64,000 bases of DNA. Source: Chrysomallon squamiferum (taxonomy: Eukaryota; Mollusca; Gastropoda; Neomphalida; Peltospiridae). The number at the start of each line of letters is the position of its first letter. Positions within the stretch are counted from its first letter, which is position 1. A model generated the notes under the pieces. It was not told the origin of the DNA. It saw nothing but the letters and a program-made list of their open reading frames with translations, and did no database searches. Where the stretch lies: positions 5,482,850 to 5,546,849 of the forward strand of contig CM022666.1 in NCBI GenBank assembly GCA_012295275.1, read 5' to 3'. Position numbers and translations under genes: made by a program. Shown piece by piece: positions 35,571-53,485 of the stretch.

Positions 35571-37420
35571 TTGTATGTGTGTACGAGTCTCTGCGTGTAT
35601 ATAACAGTATGTGTGTGTGTGTGTGTGCGCGTATGTGTGTGTGTAACAGTATGTGACTTATTTGTATTGTTTTGTATTTTTTGTTTATTATTGTTTATTA
35701 TTTTTTTTATTTTGTTATCGTTTTCTTGATGTGTTTTGGTTTCCATCTGAACTCTGCACTGATTAAGGTCATGCAGTAGTTAACTGCGAGTTCTAACTCA
35801 GTATCTGTAACAGTATGAACGCGTGTGTAAAATGACTTTGTAGATGTTCCACAACGCACGTTTACCTAACTTAATTTTGTTCTTACGCAGTAAGTTGAAT
35901 ACCCTTACCTATTAGGATTTTCCACCCGTTTACTTCCATTTGAGCGCGTCATTGACTGAACTGCGCATGTCAGTGTCTGTTCTAGGTCACAGCATAAAAT
36001 CACGACAAAACCACCCAAATAGTATCATATTTCGCGTGCTCTAAGTCTTGTTAATATGAGTACGCACGGACTCATGAAAACTAAACTTACATCAGATAAG
36101 AGTTCCTTCTCTACTGGTACACAGACCTTGACACACTAATTGCTTACTGGAAATCCCGGCACGTGATAGTACTATTATACATCGGTCTTACCGAACACGT
36201 GAACAGAAGTGACGCTGTAGTCCAGCGCTCCGCGAGGAATTTAGTCCAGCTGTCAACTGAACACTTTAAGACCAAAGATTATCATGCATTGAAATGATCA
36301 GAGTAATAAATGTTTATATATGCTTTACATTTAAAATTATATAATCTGTAAAAAAGAAAAGATCGTTAAAGCGGAATATTTTGTTTTCATTATATATTTA
36401 TAATTTTATCGATGAACTGAGCGAACATCTGCTATAAACTTTATTTATTTATTTATTGATTTATTTATTGAGTTATTTAATTATTTAATTATTTGTTTGT
36501 TTTTTACTTTTATTTGTTTATTTTACTGTGTTTTATTTCATTTCATTTTATTTATTTTCTCTTAATTAATTAATTTATTTCACTTTACTTTTCATAACTT
36601 TTTATTTATTTTACGGTATTTTATTTTACTTATTTACTTATTTATTTATTTAACTAAACGGTTAAAATTTCATAATTCTTTGTGTTTTAAACCGAATGTT
36701 AATTTTTCTTTATTTTTCGTTTTGTAAAATAAAAGATGTTGCCTCGCTAATGAAAAATAAGAAAATAAAAAGGTATCGGTGTTCAATTTTATTTTCACCA
36801 ACACTAACAACAACAACAACAACAAATTTATTTATCTTTAATAATAATAATGTATTCAAACTTTGTCAATCCGTCTATTAGTAATTCGGTGACATAACAT
36901 CTATTTATAGCCCAATTCCCGAATAAAACGTGGATTTATTAAACATCTGAAATCTTCTTCGAAGGAAAAAACAAGTCAACAACATAGTGTTAATATGCTG
37001 TTATTCAAAATGCTGGCAACTGTTCAAAGAATGCTATATTACAGTGTCAAAAATATTTTAAATAATATTGATGTGTGTGTGTGTATGTGAATTTAACAAA
37101 TTTAATTGAAGAAAATGTATAATCTCTATTTATACCTAATTAGCAACTAACTAGCAACAACAACAGCAATAATAAGAAATAAACGAATAAATAAATAAAT
37201 AATAATAATAATAGTAATAATAATAACAACAACAACAATAATAATTAATTATAATAACGGTTATTATGATGGTTTTAAGAGTAAGGTGGTGAATCTAAGC
37301 TGTTCATCTTCAACAGAATAGAGTTGAGATAATAATAAACATTTTTATTTAATTTAACATTGTTTAAGTTGATAAAATGTAATGTATGTGTATGTGTATA
37401 TACAGTGTCACTGACTTTCA
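35570..37420. other. AT-rich spacer with shared blocks
   Basis: GT run (35,608-35,645), GCGCATG block (35,945-36,090), TTTATTTA-rich block 36,400-36,660 (also at 54,140-54,400 and 62,400-62,660), and a block at 36,890-37,060 that is the inverse of 10,780-10,930. No exon seen. Confidence 0.55.
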
Positions 37421-37421
37421 G

Positions 37422-37546
37422 GTAGTCAGTAGCTCTAATGTAGGAAGCAACAAAACTTTCTTTGTATCTTCGTACTAAAGACTAATATGCTAAAATTATC
37501 TGTGAGTATTCAAAGCCTGACAAACATGAAAGAAATCCCTTCACTG
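37422..37546 (+). pseudogene. Exon-like conserved block, copy at 37.4 kb
   Basis: Same 125-bp length and boundaries (TTTCAG| and CACTG|GTAATA) as 55,346-55,470, but with a stop (CTC TAA) near its start. See that entry. Confidence 0.35.
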
Positions 37547-37889
37547 GTAATATATATTAAACAAACGTATGAACACATGCATAATGTAATAAGAAACCAT
37601 GAGGAATTGTTCCACAGTTCTTAACTAACCAACAAAAACAACAAATGTACTTTTATGAAAAAGTGGCTCATGTTATTTGTCAACGTGTACCCGACCTTGC
37701 AGCTTGATTTGATAAAAAAAAATTCCACTGTGTGATACACAGACTACATCTTTTCCTTTTGTTGTTTATGGCTTAGTTGACACAGGACTAGAAATTACGC
37801 TGTACTCTTTATTTAACAATAATGTCAAAAGCAATCGTAATAATAATAACAACAACAACAACAACAACAACTACTGTTAGTAATACGCT

Positions 37890-38092
37890 TGACTAATATC
37901 TACATACAGCTTGGGTGGGAAGCCCAGTTCCCGAAGAAAATTATTTTTCTCTGAAAGGAGGTCGACGACGCCATACAACCTTTTCAAAGTAGCTGGTATA
38001 AAAATCAACGCAGCCTGTCAGAAAGCGTTTCTATCGTAGACGTGCTTCACTCCATTGTGAACACAGAGGCAGCCTAATTTAGTAAGTACATG
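37890..38092 (+). promoter_or_regulatory. TNF copy 3 core promoter and first non-coding exon
   Basis: kappaB-like GGGTGGGAAGCCC (about 37,914), TATAAAAA (37,997-38,004), non-coding exon ending TTTA|GTAAGT (about 38,082). The CCAAT-bearing stretch seen in copies 1 and 2 is missing. Confidence 0.5.
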
Positions 38093-38094
38093 TT

Positions 38095-38275
38095 TTACTT
38101 ATTTCATAGGTTATAAATATTTATATAAAATTATAATTTCACTTATTTCACAGGTTATATTTATTTATATAAAAGTATAATTTCACTTATTTAATATGAT
38201 ATATATATTTATATAAAATTATAATTTCACTTATTTCATAGGTTATATATATCTATATAAAATAATAAATTCACA
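38095..38275. repeat. Intronic ~44-bp minisatellite, ~4 units
   Basis: Shortest clear version of the array in TNF intron 1. Confidence 0.85.
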
Positions 38276-38344
38276 TTGCTGTTTAAGATTTTTCCACGCC
38301 CAAATTTCGCTTGTATAATACTAAGTGATATTACATCAACTTGA

Positions 38345-38920
38345 AAAAACAAAACATCGCGGTAAATTCGATAAGTATCTAGCACATGCGTTGGCAGGTA
38401 AGAATAATAACAGCCACAGAAAATACAGCACTCATTTATTTGTCTGGTATCTCGAAAATGTGCAAAATGCACGTGCAAGTCGTGCCACTGGCAGCTTAAT
38501 GTGACAGTTCTATGGTTAAAAAGCAGGAAAACTGACTTACAGATTTACGTTCCGATCTATAAACAATAACGTTCACGACAGTTTGAATTTCTGGCACTGA
38601 GAGGAAACCAGCCCTGGACGTGATCTTTCGAGGACGATACAATATCGGCAAACAGAGCGGATATGTAGAATGAGGACCAGGCAAGCTTTGACAGGTTTTT
38701 TTCTGCGTTTGCACTAAACGAACCAGCCAAGGTTTAAGGAACGGATAAAGAGAACATTACCTCAAGTTTCGTTTTCCTCCGAGTCAATTTTTCTGCAGAA
38801 CCAGACGATCTGCCTACGAAGGTGATTAAATGTGTTATTCAAACTTTGACAGTACTTTAGTCAAGGTATTTTCCTTCTTGCTTGTGAAATCTGATCTCTG
38901 CTGGTTTACGAGAACATCGA
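38345..38920. other. Unique stretch in intron 1 of TNF copy 3
   Basis: Absent from copies 1 and 2, where the flanks are joined through a poly-A run. It is noticeably less AT-rich than its surroundings and free of simple repeats. A 72-codon frame exists on the - strand (38,496-38,714) but shows no recognisable domain. Might be an insertion in copy 3 or ancestral sequence lost in copies 1 and 2. Confidence 0.45.
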
Positions 38921-39985
38921 ACTTTCCGCTATTAAGCCCTACCCGATTTCACCGAGTGCTGTTGTTTGTTTTTGAATTTTTCACAATAAAAAACACATTT
39001 TAGTTATTTAATTAAATCATGAAAATCTTCGAGCTCGAACTGTTTTCTAACTTCTTGGAAAAATAAGATGGTTTGGCTGTAGAATACTGGAAACGAGCCA
39101 TCATCGCCTTCATTAGTCACGCGATCACAATATTACCACCTGTTTGCATATTTATTCCACTTCAGGGCATTGCATGTTTATTGCGCTTTGACACATTATG
39201 TTATTTCAAGCTGTTTTTCTGTTACTTTCATTTTTTTACATTGTTTTCATTCTTGGAAAGTTATGTCTTTGATTGCCAATCAATCATATTTATTTTTCTT
39301 GAGAGAAAAAAATATTTATTATTATAATTTTTTTAAATCCTCCTCTTTTTCCAGTGATATAAATTAGTTCGGACGAAAAACTCTCCTCTTTAAACTCCCC
39401 AACAATTGGAAACAAATTTTTGGTATCAGATACCAAGGTTTACATCAGGAGGATTATCTGCTCCATTGAACATCGCTGTGTTGTCATATTGGATTTCAGT
39501 GGTGAGTATTTGTACACAGTGGTTTACAAGGCATTCACTGAAAATTGATAAATCAAGCCTCGCATTTTCAAATTTATTTATTTATTTGTTTATAATTATT
39601 ATTATTTTTTTTTATTGTTTTTTATTACATCGCCTTAAGAATATTATTTCATTTTTTGTTTTGTTTTTTGACCTCACACAGGAACATGTAAAATATATCT
39701 TGGTATTATTTATTTCATTTTTTTTTTCTTTTAAAGAATATTATATAGAGCTATATGTACGTGTGTATATTGTGTGTGAATTTGTCTTGGTAATAGTTAT
39801 TATTTTATTTATTTAACCATTCTTAAAAAGTTTTATATTTGTGTGTATATAAGTTAATTTTTGTTTTTGTGTTTGTGTTCTGGAATAATGTTATATATAT
39901 AAATGTGTATATTGTATTTGCGTATTTATCTTGGTATTATTTATTACTACTCACAATTGTTTTCCTTATGGTCGTGTTTTACAGA

Positions 39986-41120
39986 TTACTTCTAAAGGAA
40001 ATAAAAGTTGTTACACAAAATGGTACCAGTTCGTCCAGTCCTTGTCATTTCCCTTATGGTACTAAACTTCATACTCATCAGTTTCATTGTATCTGTAACA
40101 TTAAACGAATTTCTGAACAGAGAAACCAACTTGTTGTTTGACAAGGAACTGTGTGTGAAAATCTCGTGCAAACCAGGAGAAAACTGTTGTGATGACAAAT
40201 TTACGACCAGAACCAGGAACAATATCACGTATTGCTGTTACAGAGATGGAGAAAAAGTAATAAGTGAAATTATGAAAAAGGTAAATTCTGTATTTAGTTC
40301 TAAAAACTTATATTCCATAAATACATTAAATGGAAAAAATAATGTTTTCTGTAGATATGAAATTAAGAAAGAGCTACATTCTGTATAAAAATATTGAAAA
40401 GTTAAATTCATTATAAATGAAATTTAAAAAAAAAGAAAAGAAAAAAAAATCCATATACGTTTAATAATATTTGAATTGAGAAAAGGAGAAATTAATAGTT
40501 CTGAAAAATATTTATCAATTTAATATTGATTATTGTGGACTAGTTTCAAATTGGTTATTAACATTCTTTTTAGAAACTGAGTGAAAGTCATACAAAAGCT
40601 GAGAAAAGTGGTAAGTTAACACACACATACACACACACAGACATACGTAAAACACAAAATCACAAAACACAAAGTCATAAACACAGATACACATATATAT
40701 AAACACAGACAGACAAACATAAACAGATCATAAACACTCAGGCACACATCTTTAAATATCCAAAACAATTATGTAATGACGTGCAAAACTCTATGTATGT
40801 AAAATGGATCAGATATGACAAAAGTAAGTGTCGCCAAACTTAAGCAGATCAGAGATGTCGCTGATCTTTTGAATTTAGATAATAAAAAATAGTGTGTACG
40901 AATCTATGTATGTATGTATGAATCTATATATTTATACATGTATCAGTAGTCTACATGTGTCTGTATATATATATATATATATTTCAGAACAGAAACTTAA
41001 ACAGATCAGAGAGGTCGCTTACAGTCTGAATAATAAAAACAATGTGAAGACATCGGCTCATCTACAGATGGAAGTGAATGCAACATATGACAAAAAGTAA
41101 TAAAAACAAATATTAGTAGT

Positions 41121-41180
<60 letters not shown>

Positions 41181-41911
41181 AGTAGTAGTATTAGTAGTAG
41201 CAGAGTTATTTACTCTGTTAAAAGAGGAGATTTGGTAATAAATGTGGTAGTAGTAAAATAGAAGTAATAGTAGTAGTTTCTCTGGTAAAAGTAGTTGTAG
41301 TAGTAATCACATAGTTATTAGTAGTGGTTAGGAAATAATAGAAGAAACTGTGATAACAATAGTATTAGCACGTTAGTAGTAAAAATATCAATGATGGTAC
41401 TAAAGTAGTCAATAGCAGGAGTTTGTAGTAGTTATAGAAATATATTAGTAATATTAACTACAACTGTTGACAATTTAAAATAAAAATATTATTAAAAAAT
41501 AATTTATTCTTACAAACATTTCAGAGAATCCAAAGCCTTTAATCAAATGGACGTCGTCTGGAAAAAGATCGTTTGTGAAAGGAGGTGTGGCTGTTGTCGC
41601 TGACGGGATTCAAGTCAAAGAATCTGCTTACTACTTCATATACAGCAACGTTGTATTCCATGCCAACCAAGTGAGAGAGCTAGAATACGCTAGGCTGTGT
41701 CACTCAATTGAAAAATATCCAAATTATGAAGTCCTCTACAGAAATCCTCAAACAACATGCAAAATACGAAGATAATGCAGGTTTTGTTCCTTCCTACATT
41801 GGAGCTGTTTACTACCTGAAAGCCAATGACACTGTAGTGGTGAGAACATCAGTTGTGAACAGAATTTTGAGAGATCCTGAGACAACCTACTTTGGCCTGT
41901 ATATGCTGTAA
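39986..41911 (+). pseudogene. TNF-superfamily ligand, copy 3 (frameshifted)
   Basis: Exon A (39,986-40,280, ATG 40,020) is intact: MVPVRPVLVISLMVLNFILI anchor and all six cysteines. Exon B is 40,574-40,610. Exon D (from 40,988) encodes EQKLKQIREVAYSLNN and SAHLQM, but its end reads ACAAAAAG|TAAT, one base longer, which puts exon E out of phase. Exon E (41,525-41,911) has one extra base giving TAA at 41,773-41,775; beyond it the normal frame resumes (SYIGAVYYLKANDT, TTYFGLYML). Promoter and 53-bp non-coding exon are present. Two separate lesions make it a pseudogene unless they are assembly errors. Confidence 0.8.
41115..41300. repeat. (GTA)n array in TNF copy 3
   Basis: About 20 GTA units, longer than in copies 1 and 2. 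Confidence 0.93.
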
Positions 41912-42074
41912 AATTGTTACGAGAGGCCTGAATTATAACTGTTCATATATAATTTTCTGTACGCCCACTGTATCTATGGACTTGTATATATAAAACGAAC
42001 CTTTTACTTTAACATTATCCTGAAACATTTATATTAGACATACTTGGATCTTTCTTTAAAGTCTTCAATGGGGG

Positions 42075-42131
<57 letters not shown>

Positions 42132-43780
42132 TTTGTGGTTTTTTGTGAATTGTGATGTTGGTATATCTAACCTTTTTAAATTTATTTTTATATTTCTTCC
42201 ATTAATAATTAGTTATGCTATTGGAATATGATTTAAAATGATTACATAATTGCTGGCGATACATGAACTGAATAAGAGTAATTAACAACGAAGCGCAGGA
42301 AGCCTCATTCAATCAGTACTGCTGTACTATTAGACATTATTAATGTACTATGAGACATTATTATTGTATTGCAGTTCACAAAGCCACGCAGTTTGCCCAG
42401 GACAGATTTGTATCACTGGATCCCGAGAGTCATGAATACTAACAAGTAATAGATAATTTTCTGTTACTTGCTTGCAACTACAAAATTACAAGATATTTTT
42501 GCAACACACTGGGCTTTCCACCCAAGCTATAAATAAGTTGTCAGGTCACTAGGTAAAGTTGTCAACCGAATTACTAATAGACGGATTTAGAAAGTATGAA
42601 TGCACTATTATTGATATAAATAAATGCATCTGTTGTTTGGTTGTTGTTGTTATTGTTGTTGAAAATGAATATGAACACCGATACTTTTATAATTTTTATT
42701 ATTATTAATTTTTTATTTTTCTTTGAGGTCTGTTCATTAACAAAGCAGTAACTAGGTCATGAACGCCATTTGCAAGACAGTGCACCCATTCATAAGACTG
42801 TTTTAAAAATGTGTGTGTATGTGTGTGTTTCTTAAGATTAAGGTTTCTGAGAAATAATAAATAACATTCTTCTAGAACTGAGCTTTCCATCCAGGCTATA
42901 AATTGTACGTCATAATCAGTAATGGATCAAATAAAGATTTAAAACAACAAGAAAAAAAAAAAAAAAAAAAAAAAAGGCAAAAATATAAATTAATTAAAAA
43001 CAACGGTAAAAATAAATAAATAATTAAAAAATGAAAATTAAAATAAAAATAAAAAAATTTAAGAGTATATTTGTGTGTGCTTGCACAGTATGATAAGTTG
43101 ACATATTTGTCAAAAGAGTCAGTTTTTTGTTTTTTGTGTTGTTGTTGTCTGTATTTCATTTATTTCTGCTCTGAATAAGGTCATACAGTTAACTGCAAAG
43201 ATCAATTAAACTGACATAAAAGTACGTACGTGTGTATAAAATGAATTTGTAGATATTCCACAATGCACATTTACCCATCTTAATAGATTTTATCCAATAA
43301 GTTGAATAACTTTACATATTAACATTTTCCATAGCGTCACTGACAGTGTCTGTTCTACGTGACAGCATAAAAACACTACACACTGTAACGCGTCCTAACT
43401 CTTGCTAATACGCATGCGCATGTATTGAACAAAGCTAAAATTTATATCACGTGATGGCTCCCCTTTCGTCTCTTTGATACAGTGACCTTGACATACTGAT
43501 TGTTTACTGGAATAACCTGAATGTTATACTATTATTATACAAGTTTGAATGCGTTTTGGAAAGTCGTGGAAACTCGTCACTGTGTTTTTAAGGACCTTTA
43601 ATCTTTTGGAAAATTATGTCTAAACCGTAAATAAAATGTAGGAAAAACTAGTTTGTTTCACTAATATTTAGGCCCGACCCATCGCCCTGGTTTAGCCAAT
43701 ATAGCGTAGACAACGAAAATGGTTCCGTTTTCAGGCTGTCTGAGCAAACCCATAAGGAGTAGTATTTCGTTCATTTTAAC
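41912..43780. other. 3' flank of TNF copy 3
   Basis: (AAT)n at 42,077-42,131, then blocks shared with both copy 1 (10,605-11,000) and copy 2 (25,236-26,200), including GGGCTTTCCACCC plus CTATAAATA at 42,510-42,535. Poly-A at 42,950-42,975 and GCGCATG block at about 43,345-43,450. No exon seen. Confidence 0.6.
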
Positions 43781-43914
43781 GTTAGGGAAATAAGAAGAAA
43801 GTAACGCGAAAACTTTTTGTGAAGCAATATTTCATGTATTCATATTTCTGGCAATTCGCCTTACATATCATCATAGTCATGTCCACTCCAAGAACAAAAG
43901 CTGTCCCAAAACTA
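43680..43914 (-). pseudogene. Transmembrane exon on the - strand, copy at 43.9 kb
   Basis: Nearly identical to the 26.4-kb copy: GTAFVLGVDMTMMI with the GTAAGG donor, same one-base slip at its start, and the same downstream frame (LLLMGLLRQPENGTIF, then VVYAIL). Confidence 0.4.
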
Positions 43915-44199
43915 ATCCTACATCTGCAAGTATTTGTAAAGAGGCATGCGCGGAAAAGTGACAGGAAGTTATTAATTAACATAATTTATATATATAATCA
44001 TGCATTTCATCAGACGTTGTTCTCTGCTTTTTAAATAAGAATTTTTTTAATAATTTCAGTTTTTATTATCTCTGAAGTGTCAAGAACGTTGTATTTACGT
44101 TTATATGAGATGGAAATATCACCAACGTAGAATGAAATTTACACACTGCTGTCAAAAATACGTGATTGGTTACAGGATTCGCTTGGCTGGTCCTAATGT

Positions 44200-44780
44200 A
44201 GTAAATATTATGTAAATTATTGTACTACTCGTAGTTTATTAATATGATTACTGTGTTTTTTTATTTAACGACGTCACTAAATACATTTTTAATCAACCGT
44301 TATATGACCCCATATTTACTGTTAAAGACCACATAGATATACATCGTAAGATAAAATTCTACTCCGGAAAACAACGCACTCTACTCTGTTTTGAAAAAAA
44401 GCCAGGAATAATTCATATACATATATATATATATATATGTATATTCATATATATATATATAATTACATAGCTTAATCTACTTAATATTGATGTAGATAAT
44501 AAATAAATAAACAGTACAACAAAAATAACTTTTTAATAACTAAATGGAAAATAAAATATATTACAGTCATTTATCTGATTATCACACATCTTTTCTTCAA
44601 ACGCTTGCTTCATAGGAAAAGTTTCGAAAACTAACAGACGGATAGAGTTCTCTGAAAAAAAGAAATAATAATAACAACAACAACAACAATAATAATAATA
44701 ATAATAATAATAATAAGAAGAAGAAGAAGAAGAAGAAGAAGAAAAAAAGAATAGTAATGATGACGGTGAATACTCAGTAC
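44200..44780. other. Spacer with TA, AAT and GAA runs; tail-like exon on the - strand
   Basis: About 44,577-44,655 (- strand) is the second copy of the ENSIRLLVFETFPMKQAFEE exon. TA runs at 44,420-44,462, AAT at about 44,690-44,715, GAA at 44,716-44,745. Confidence 0.4.
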
Positions 44781-44963
44781 ATGTCTTTGGAGCTACTAAG
44801 AAAATTCGATTAAATGAAATACAAATATTAAACGTATTTTAAAATATTGGTAATTATTTTTATTTTTATCTCTTTCTCTGCCCATCCAGTCTTTCCCCAG
44901 TTCCGTTGTTTCTCTGTGTAATCTATGTAAATTGTCTCCCTTTAGTAGTACTAATATATGTAT

Positions 44964-44964
<1 letters not shown>

Positions 44965-45046
<82 letters not shown>
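44965..45046. repeat. (CT)n microsatellite
   Basis: Homologous to 27,824-27,926, shorter. Confidence 0.97.
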
Positions 45047-45048
<2 letters not shown>

Positions 45049-45237
45049 GTCTATTACGTACATTGTCTGCAGTTTTATAAGGAAAGTATCATTTATTATT
45101 AAAGAATAACGATATAATTTACACATAAATTATCAGAGGATTCATCGTGAAAAAAACAGTAGTATATGATACCACTGCCCGGTCACAGCTCATTCTCTTT
45201 ATGTACATATAATAACTTGTGATTAAACAACACTTAC

Positions 45238-45319
45238 ACATTCCACAAGCAGTAGATACCAGTGTCTATAACTAACACAACTGTTCCTGAAACTATTCCA
45301 ATAGTTACGTAAAAAACCT
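45238..45319 (-). CDS. Transmembrane exon on the - strand, second copy
   Basis: 82-bp exon with the same acceptor and GTAAGT donor as 28,123-28,204, encoding VFYVTIGIVSGTVVLVIDTG then IYCLWN. The downstream tail frame with VSYTTV (about 45,125-45,185) has lost one base compared with the 28-kb copy, so this copy's tail is shifted. Confidence 0.5.
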
Positions 45320-45375
45320 CTGAAATAAACAACAACAAATCATATAAATAAGTAAATAAATAAATAAATAAATAA

Positions 45376-45379
45376 ATAA

Positions 45380-45452
<73 letters not shown>
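45376..45452. repeat. (AAT)n microsatellite
   Basis: About 25 AAT units following a short AAAT run. Confidence 0.95.
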
Positions 45453-45829
45453 TCAGTAATATTAAGAATAATGTTGAATAAAATTTATTAAATAAAAATT
45501 AGATCTTAAAAACTTTAGATTTGCTTTGTTTGTTTTCCAGACTGAAAACTTTTCGTATCTTTCTCGTACTCTGTACTCTGACTCTGTGTCTCACTCAAAC
45601 GCACGTTCGCACACACACACACATCGAACAGTGAATACCGTTCTTCGCCTTTTACTTATTTATTTATTTATAGTGCACTAAATCAGCTGTAGATTATTTA
45701 TAATTATAATCAATTCTGTTAAAATTAGTAGTATCTCTCTGAAATACTCTTTACGTTATCCTGTTGAAAACTAATCTTTGTTTTCTCGTTGTGTTAAATA
45801 GTTCTCAGGTATTCTCGACTTTTGTAAAG

Positions 45830-45972
<143 letters not shown>

Positions 45973-46966
45973 TGAAATATTGAGAAGATTTATTTGCATA
46001 CATTATCACATACACAGGATTTCTATAATAGAAACAGTGAGTCATCTTGACAGCTCATGACGAAGGTAACGATGACGTATTTAGAGAGAAAACTGAAAAC
46101 CTAAAACTCTGTTTGAAGATATTCGACTAGGTGTTAAGAAATTCTGTATTCAGGTGAGCATTAAGTTTACCTGTCTCTGCACAGGTGTGTGTTGAAATGT
46201 TGGGTACTGGTTTGGAATGTGTGAATGTATGTTTGTGAGTATGTCTATGCATGTGTGCATGCACATCCTGTCTCTGTGTGGATGTTTACATGCACATGTG
46301 TGTTTTTATGTATGCACATGTCTCTATGTGTTTACATGTGTGTGTGTGTCTCTGTGTGTTTCTGTTTGTGTGTGTGGTATGTGTCTGTGCATGTGTGTTT
46401 TGTATGTAATGGTAGGTATGTATTTGCCTGTCTCTATGTGTTTACATGTTTGTGTGTGTGGTATGTGTCTGTGCATGTGTGTTTTGTATGTAATGGTAGG
46501 TATGTATTTGCCTGTCTCTATGTGTTTACATGTTTGTGCTTGATAGATAATTATGTACTAGGTAGGTTAATCGTAATGAATACTCGTTTTTATTGATGTA
46601 TTACAACAGACGTCTGTATTCCGTGTATTAGTGTGTGTGTTTATACACGTATATTAGTGTATATCAATGCAGAAGTCTAGACAGAGAATATTAAGGAAGA
46701 TAATTCTTTCGTACTTAAGGACCATTTTCTCAAATAATGATCGTTATTGTTGTTGTTATTGTGATATCAATGTCATCATTATTATTTATATTTTTAAGGA
46801 TTTTACCGCTATTGTTGTTGTTATAATTATTGTTATTGTAATTATTAATGTTGATGACATTTTTTGGCAGTTAATATTATCCATCTAATATTATTTTTCA
46901 TCCTGGTAGTCTAAACACTTTTTACACCAAATGCTGATGTCACTGTAGTTGTGTGTCTCCTTTTGC

Positions 46967-47004
<38 letters not shown>

Positions 47005-47210
47005 TATGTATGTATGTATATATGTATGTTTTTAAGAGTATATATATGTTTCTGTCTGATATGTGTATCCATGTTTATATATACGTGTCAATTAATACAT
47101 GAGTATTAGAGTGAGCTTGTTGTGCATATATATATATATACTAAGGAAGATAACTCTTTCATACTCAAGGGCTTTTATCTCAAAAAATGCCTGTTGTTGT
47201 TAATGCAATA

Positions 47211-47242
<32 letters not shown>

Positions 47243-47982
47243 GTTATTGCTGTTGTTATTTATAACTATTGTTATTGTAATTATTGTTGTTGATGACATT
47301 TTTTGGCAGTTAATATTTTCTTTTAATTTTATTTTTCATCCAGGTATTCCAAACACTTTTTATCCCAAATGCAGTTGTCACGGTAGTCTCCTTGTTCATG
47401 GCAGAATACACGTATCAGAAGTCGTGCTTAGCTAGCAAAGTTTAAACAGACTGGGTCTCCATTACGATTTAGTAAGTGGTATCTGTGAGTTTATTTGTTT
47501 ATTTTTAAATAATTTTATATTTCTTTTTTAGATGTAAAAAGGACAAATGTTGCAGAATGACGTAATTAGAACATCCAGGAATACGGTATTAATTCAATAC
47601 AGTACATACCATGTAATTTATACATTCTAATATACAATATTAAAGATTATATAATAGGGTAGAGTACATACTATTTAAATTATATATCCAGGGATATAGT
47701 ATTAAAGATTAATAGAGTGCAGTACATATCATGTAATTTATATACCAAGTGATACAGTATGATTTCTGTACGGTAACCTTAAAGATCGTTACATTAAAGT
47801 ATGTATCCTGTAATTTACAAATCAAAGGATGTAGTACTAAATATTCAGTACAGCAAATACCAACCTCGGCATGGACATCAACTGCACTGTAGAGGGAAGC
47901 AAACAGCAGCGGGAGTACGTCATCTCAGCGACTGGATGTCAGCTTAATCCAGTGTGGCCCAAGTTTTATAAAAGGTGATTAC

Positions 47983-48845
<863 letters not shown>

Positions 48846-48889
48846 AGAAGAAGAAGAAAGAAGATGGAAAAACAGAAAATCATTCACAA

Positions 48890-49080
48890 AAGATGGACTC
48901 TGCTTCAGGTTTTATTTACTATTATTTTAGGTTCTATTCACATTATACAATGAAGATTCTTGTACACTGGATATCCTTTGTACAGTGGATGCTCTAGTAC
49001 AGTTGATATTCTATGTACAATATGTGTTCTTCTGCAGTGGATGTTCTGTATACAGTGGTTATTCTACAGTCTATTGCTGT
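48890..49080. repeat. Piece of the ~21-bp minisatellite block
   Basis: Matches 2,990-3,240 and 18,520-18,720, here spliced between the GA array and the second exon 3 region. Confidence 0.75.
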
Positions 49081-50040
49081 CTTTTTTGTTGTAATTTCAT
49101 TATTATTATTATTTTTACTATTATTGTTATTGCTGTTGTTATTTATAACTATTGTTATTGTAATTATTTTTCTTGATGACATTTTTTGGCAGTTAATATT
49201 TTGTTTCAATTTTATTTTTCATCCAGGTATTCCAAACACTTTTTATCCCAAATGCTGTTGTCTCAGTAGTTGTGTGTCTCCTTGTTTATGGAACTGTACA
49301 CGTGTCAGAGGTCGTGCTAACCGAGCAAAGTTTCAAAAGACTGGGTCTCCATTACCATTTAGTAATTGGTACCTGTAAGTTTGTTTATTTTCAAATAATT
49401 TTATATTTCTTTTTTAGATGTAACTCGAAAAAGGACAAAAGTTCCAAATGACGTAATTTGAACATCCAGGAATACAGTGTTATTCCAGTACAGTACACAC
49501 GATGTAATTTATACATTCTAATATACAATATTAGTGATTATATAATAGGGTACAGTACATACTATGTAAATTATATATCCAGGGATACAGTATTAAAGAT
49601 TAATAGAGTGCAGTAGATATCATGTATTTTATATACCAAGTGATACAGTATTATTCCAGTACGGTAACCTTAAAGATCGTTACAATACACTATGTATCCT
49701 GTAATATTAAATATATTCAGTATTGCAAATACAATGTATTCAGTGTATGATATTATAAAACTGACATACTGTGATGTAGAACATACAGTGTATCTGAATA
49801 TATATAATTTTGTAATTTCAGAACGGATTCACAGACCTCCAAGCTGAAATGATCAACAGTCGACTTGTTTCTCATGCAGAACAAATAAACACAGTGGAAC
49901 TTCCTTTGTACCAGAGCTGGATGGCAGCGTATTTAGAACGTCATGAACGTGCACTGCAACTACACCAGCAGCAGCTGACAACACTGCAGTTTGTACACAA
50001 TGAGACATTCAGATTATTCTGCTCAGTTTTAAATAAATTG

Positions 50041-50073
<33 letters not shown>

Positions 50074-50398
50074 GTTGTTGTTGTTAATGTTGTTGTTGTT
50101 GCTGTTGTTTGTGTTAATTTATTCATTAATTCATTTATTTATTTGGTTTCTGATCATTATAGTTACTTTAATGTTATCATTATAAGTTAAATTGTTGGTT
50201 TGTTAAATTAATCACACACACACACACACACACAGACACACACACACACATACACACATTATATTTGAACTAATCTTACCCCATGAAATTAATTCATTTT
50301 TTCACTTCCTCTCTTTTTCATCTTTTAACAGATCTCGTTTTGTCAGGCTAAGAATAATTTTCGAAACTAGCGATTATCAGACAATCAAAGATACATGA

Positions 50399-53480
<3,082 letters not shown>

Positions 53481-53485
53481 ACACA

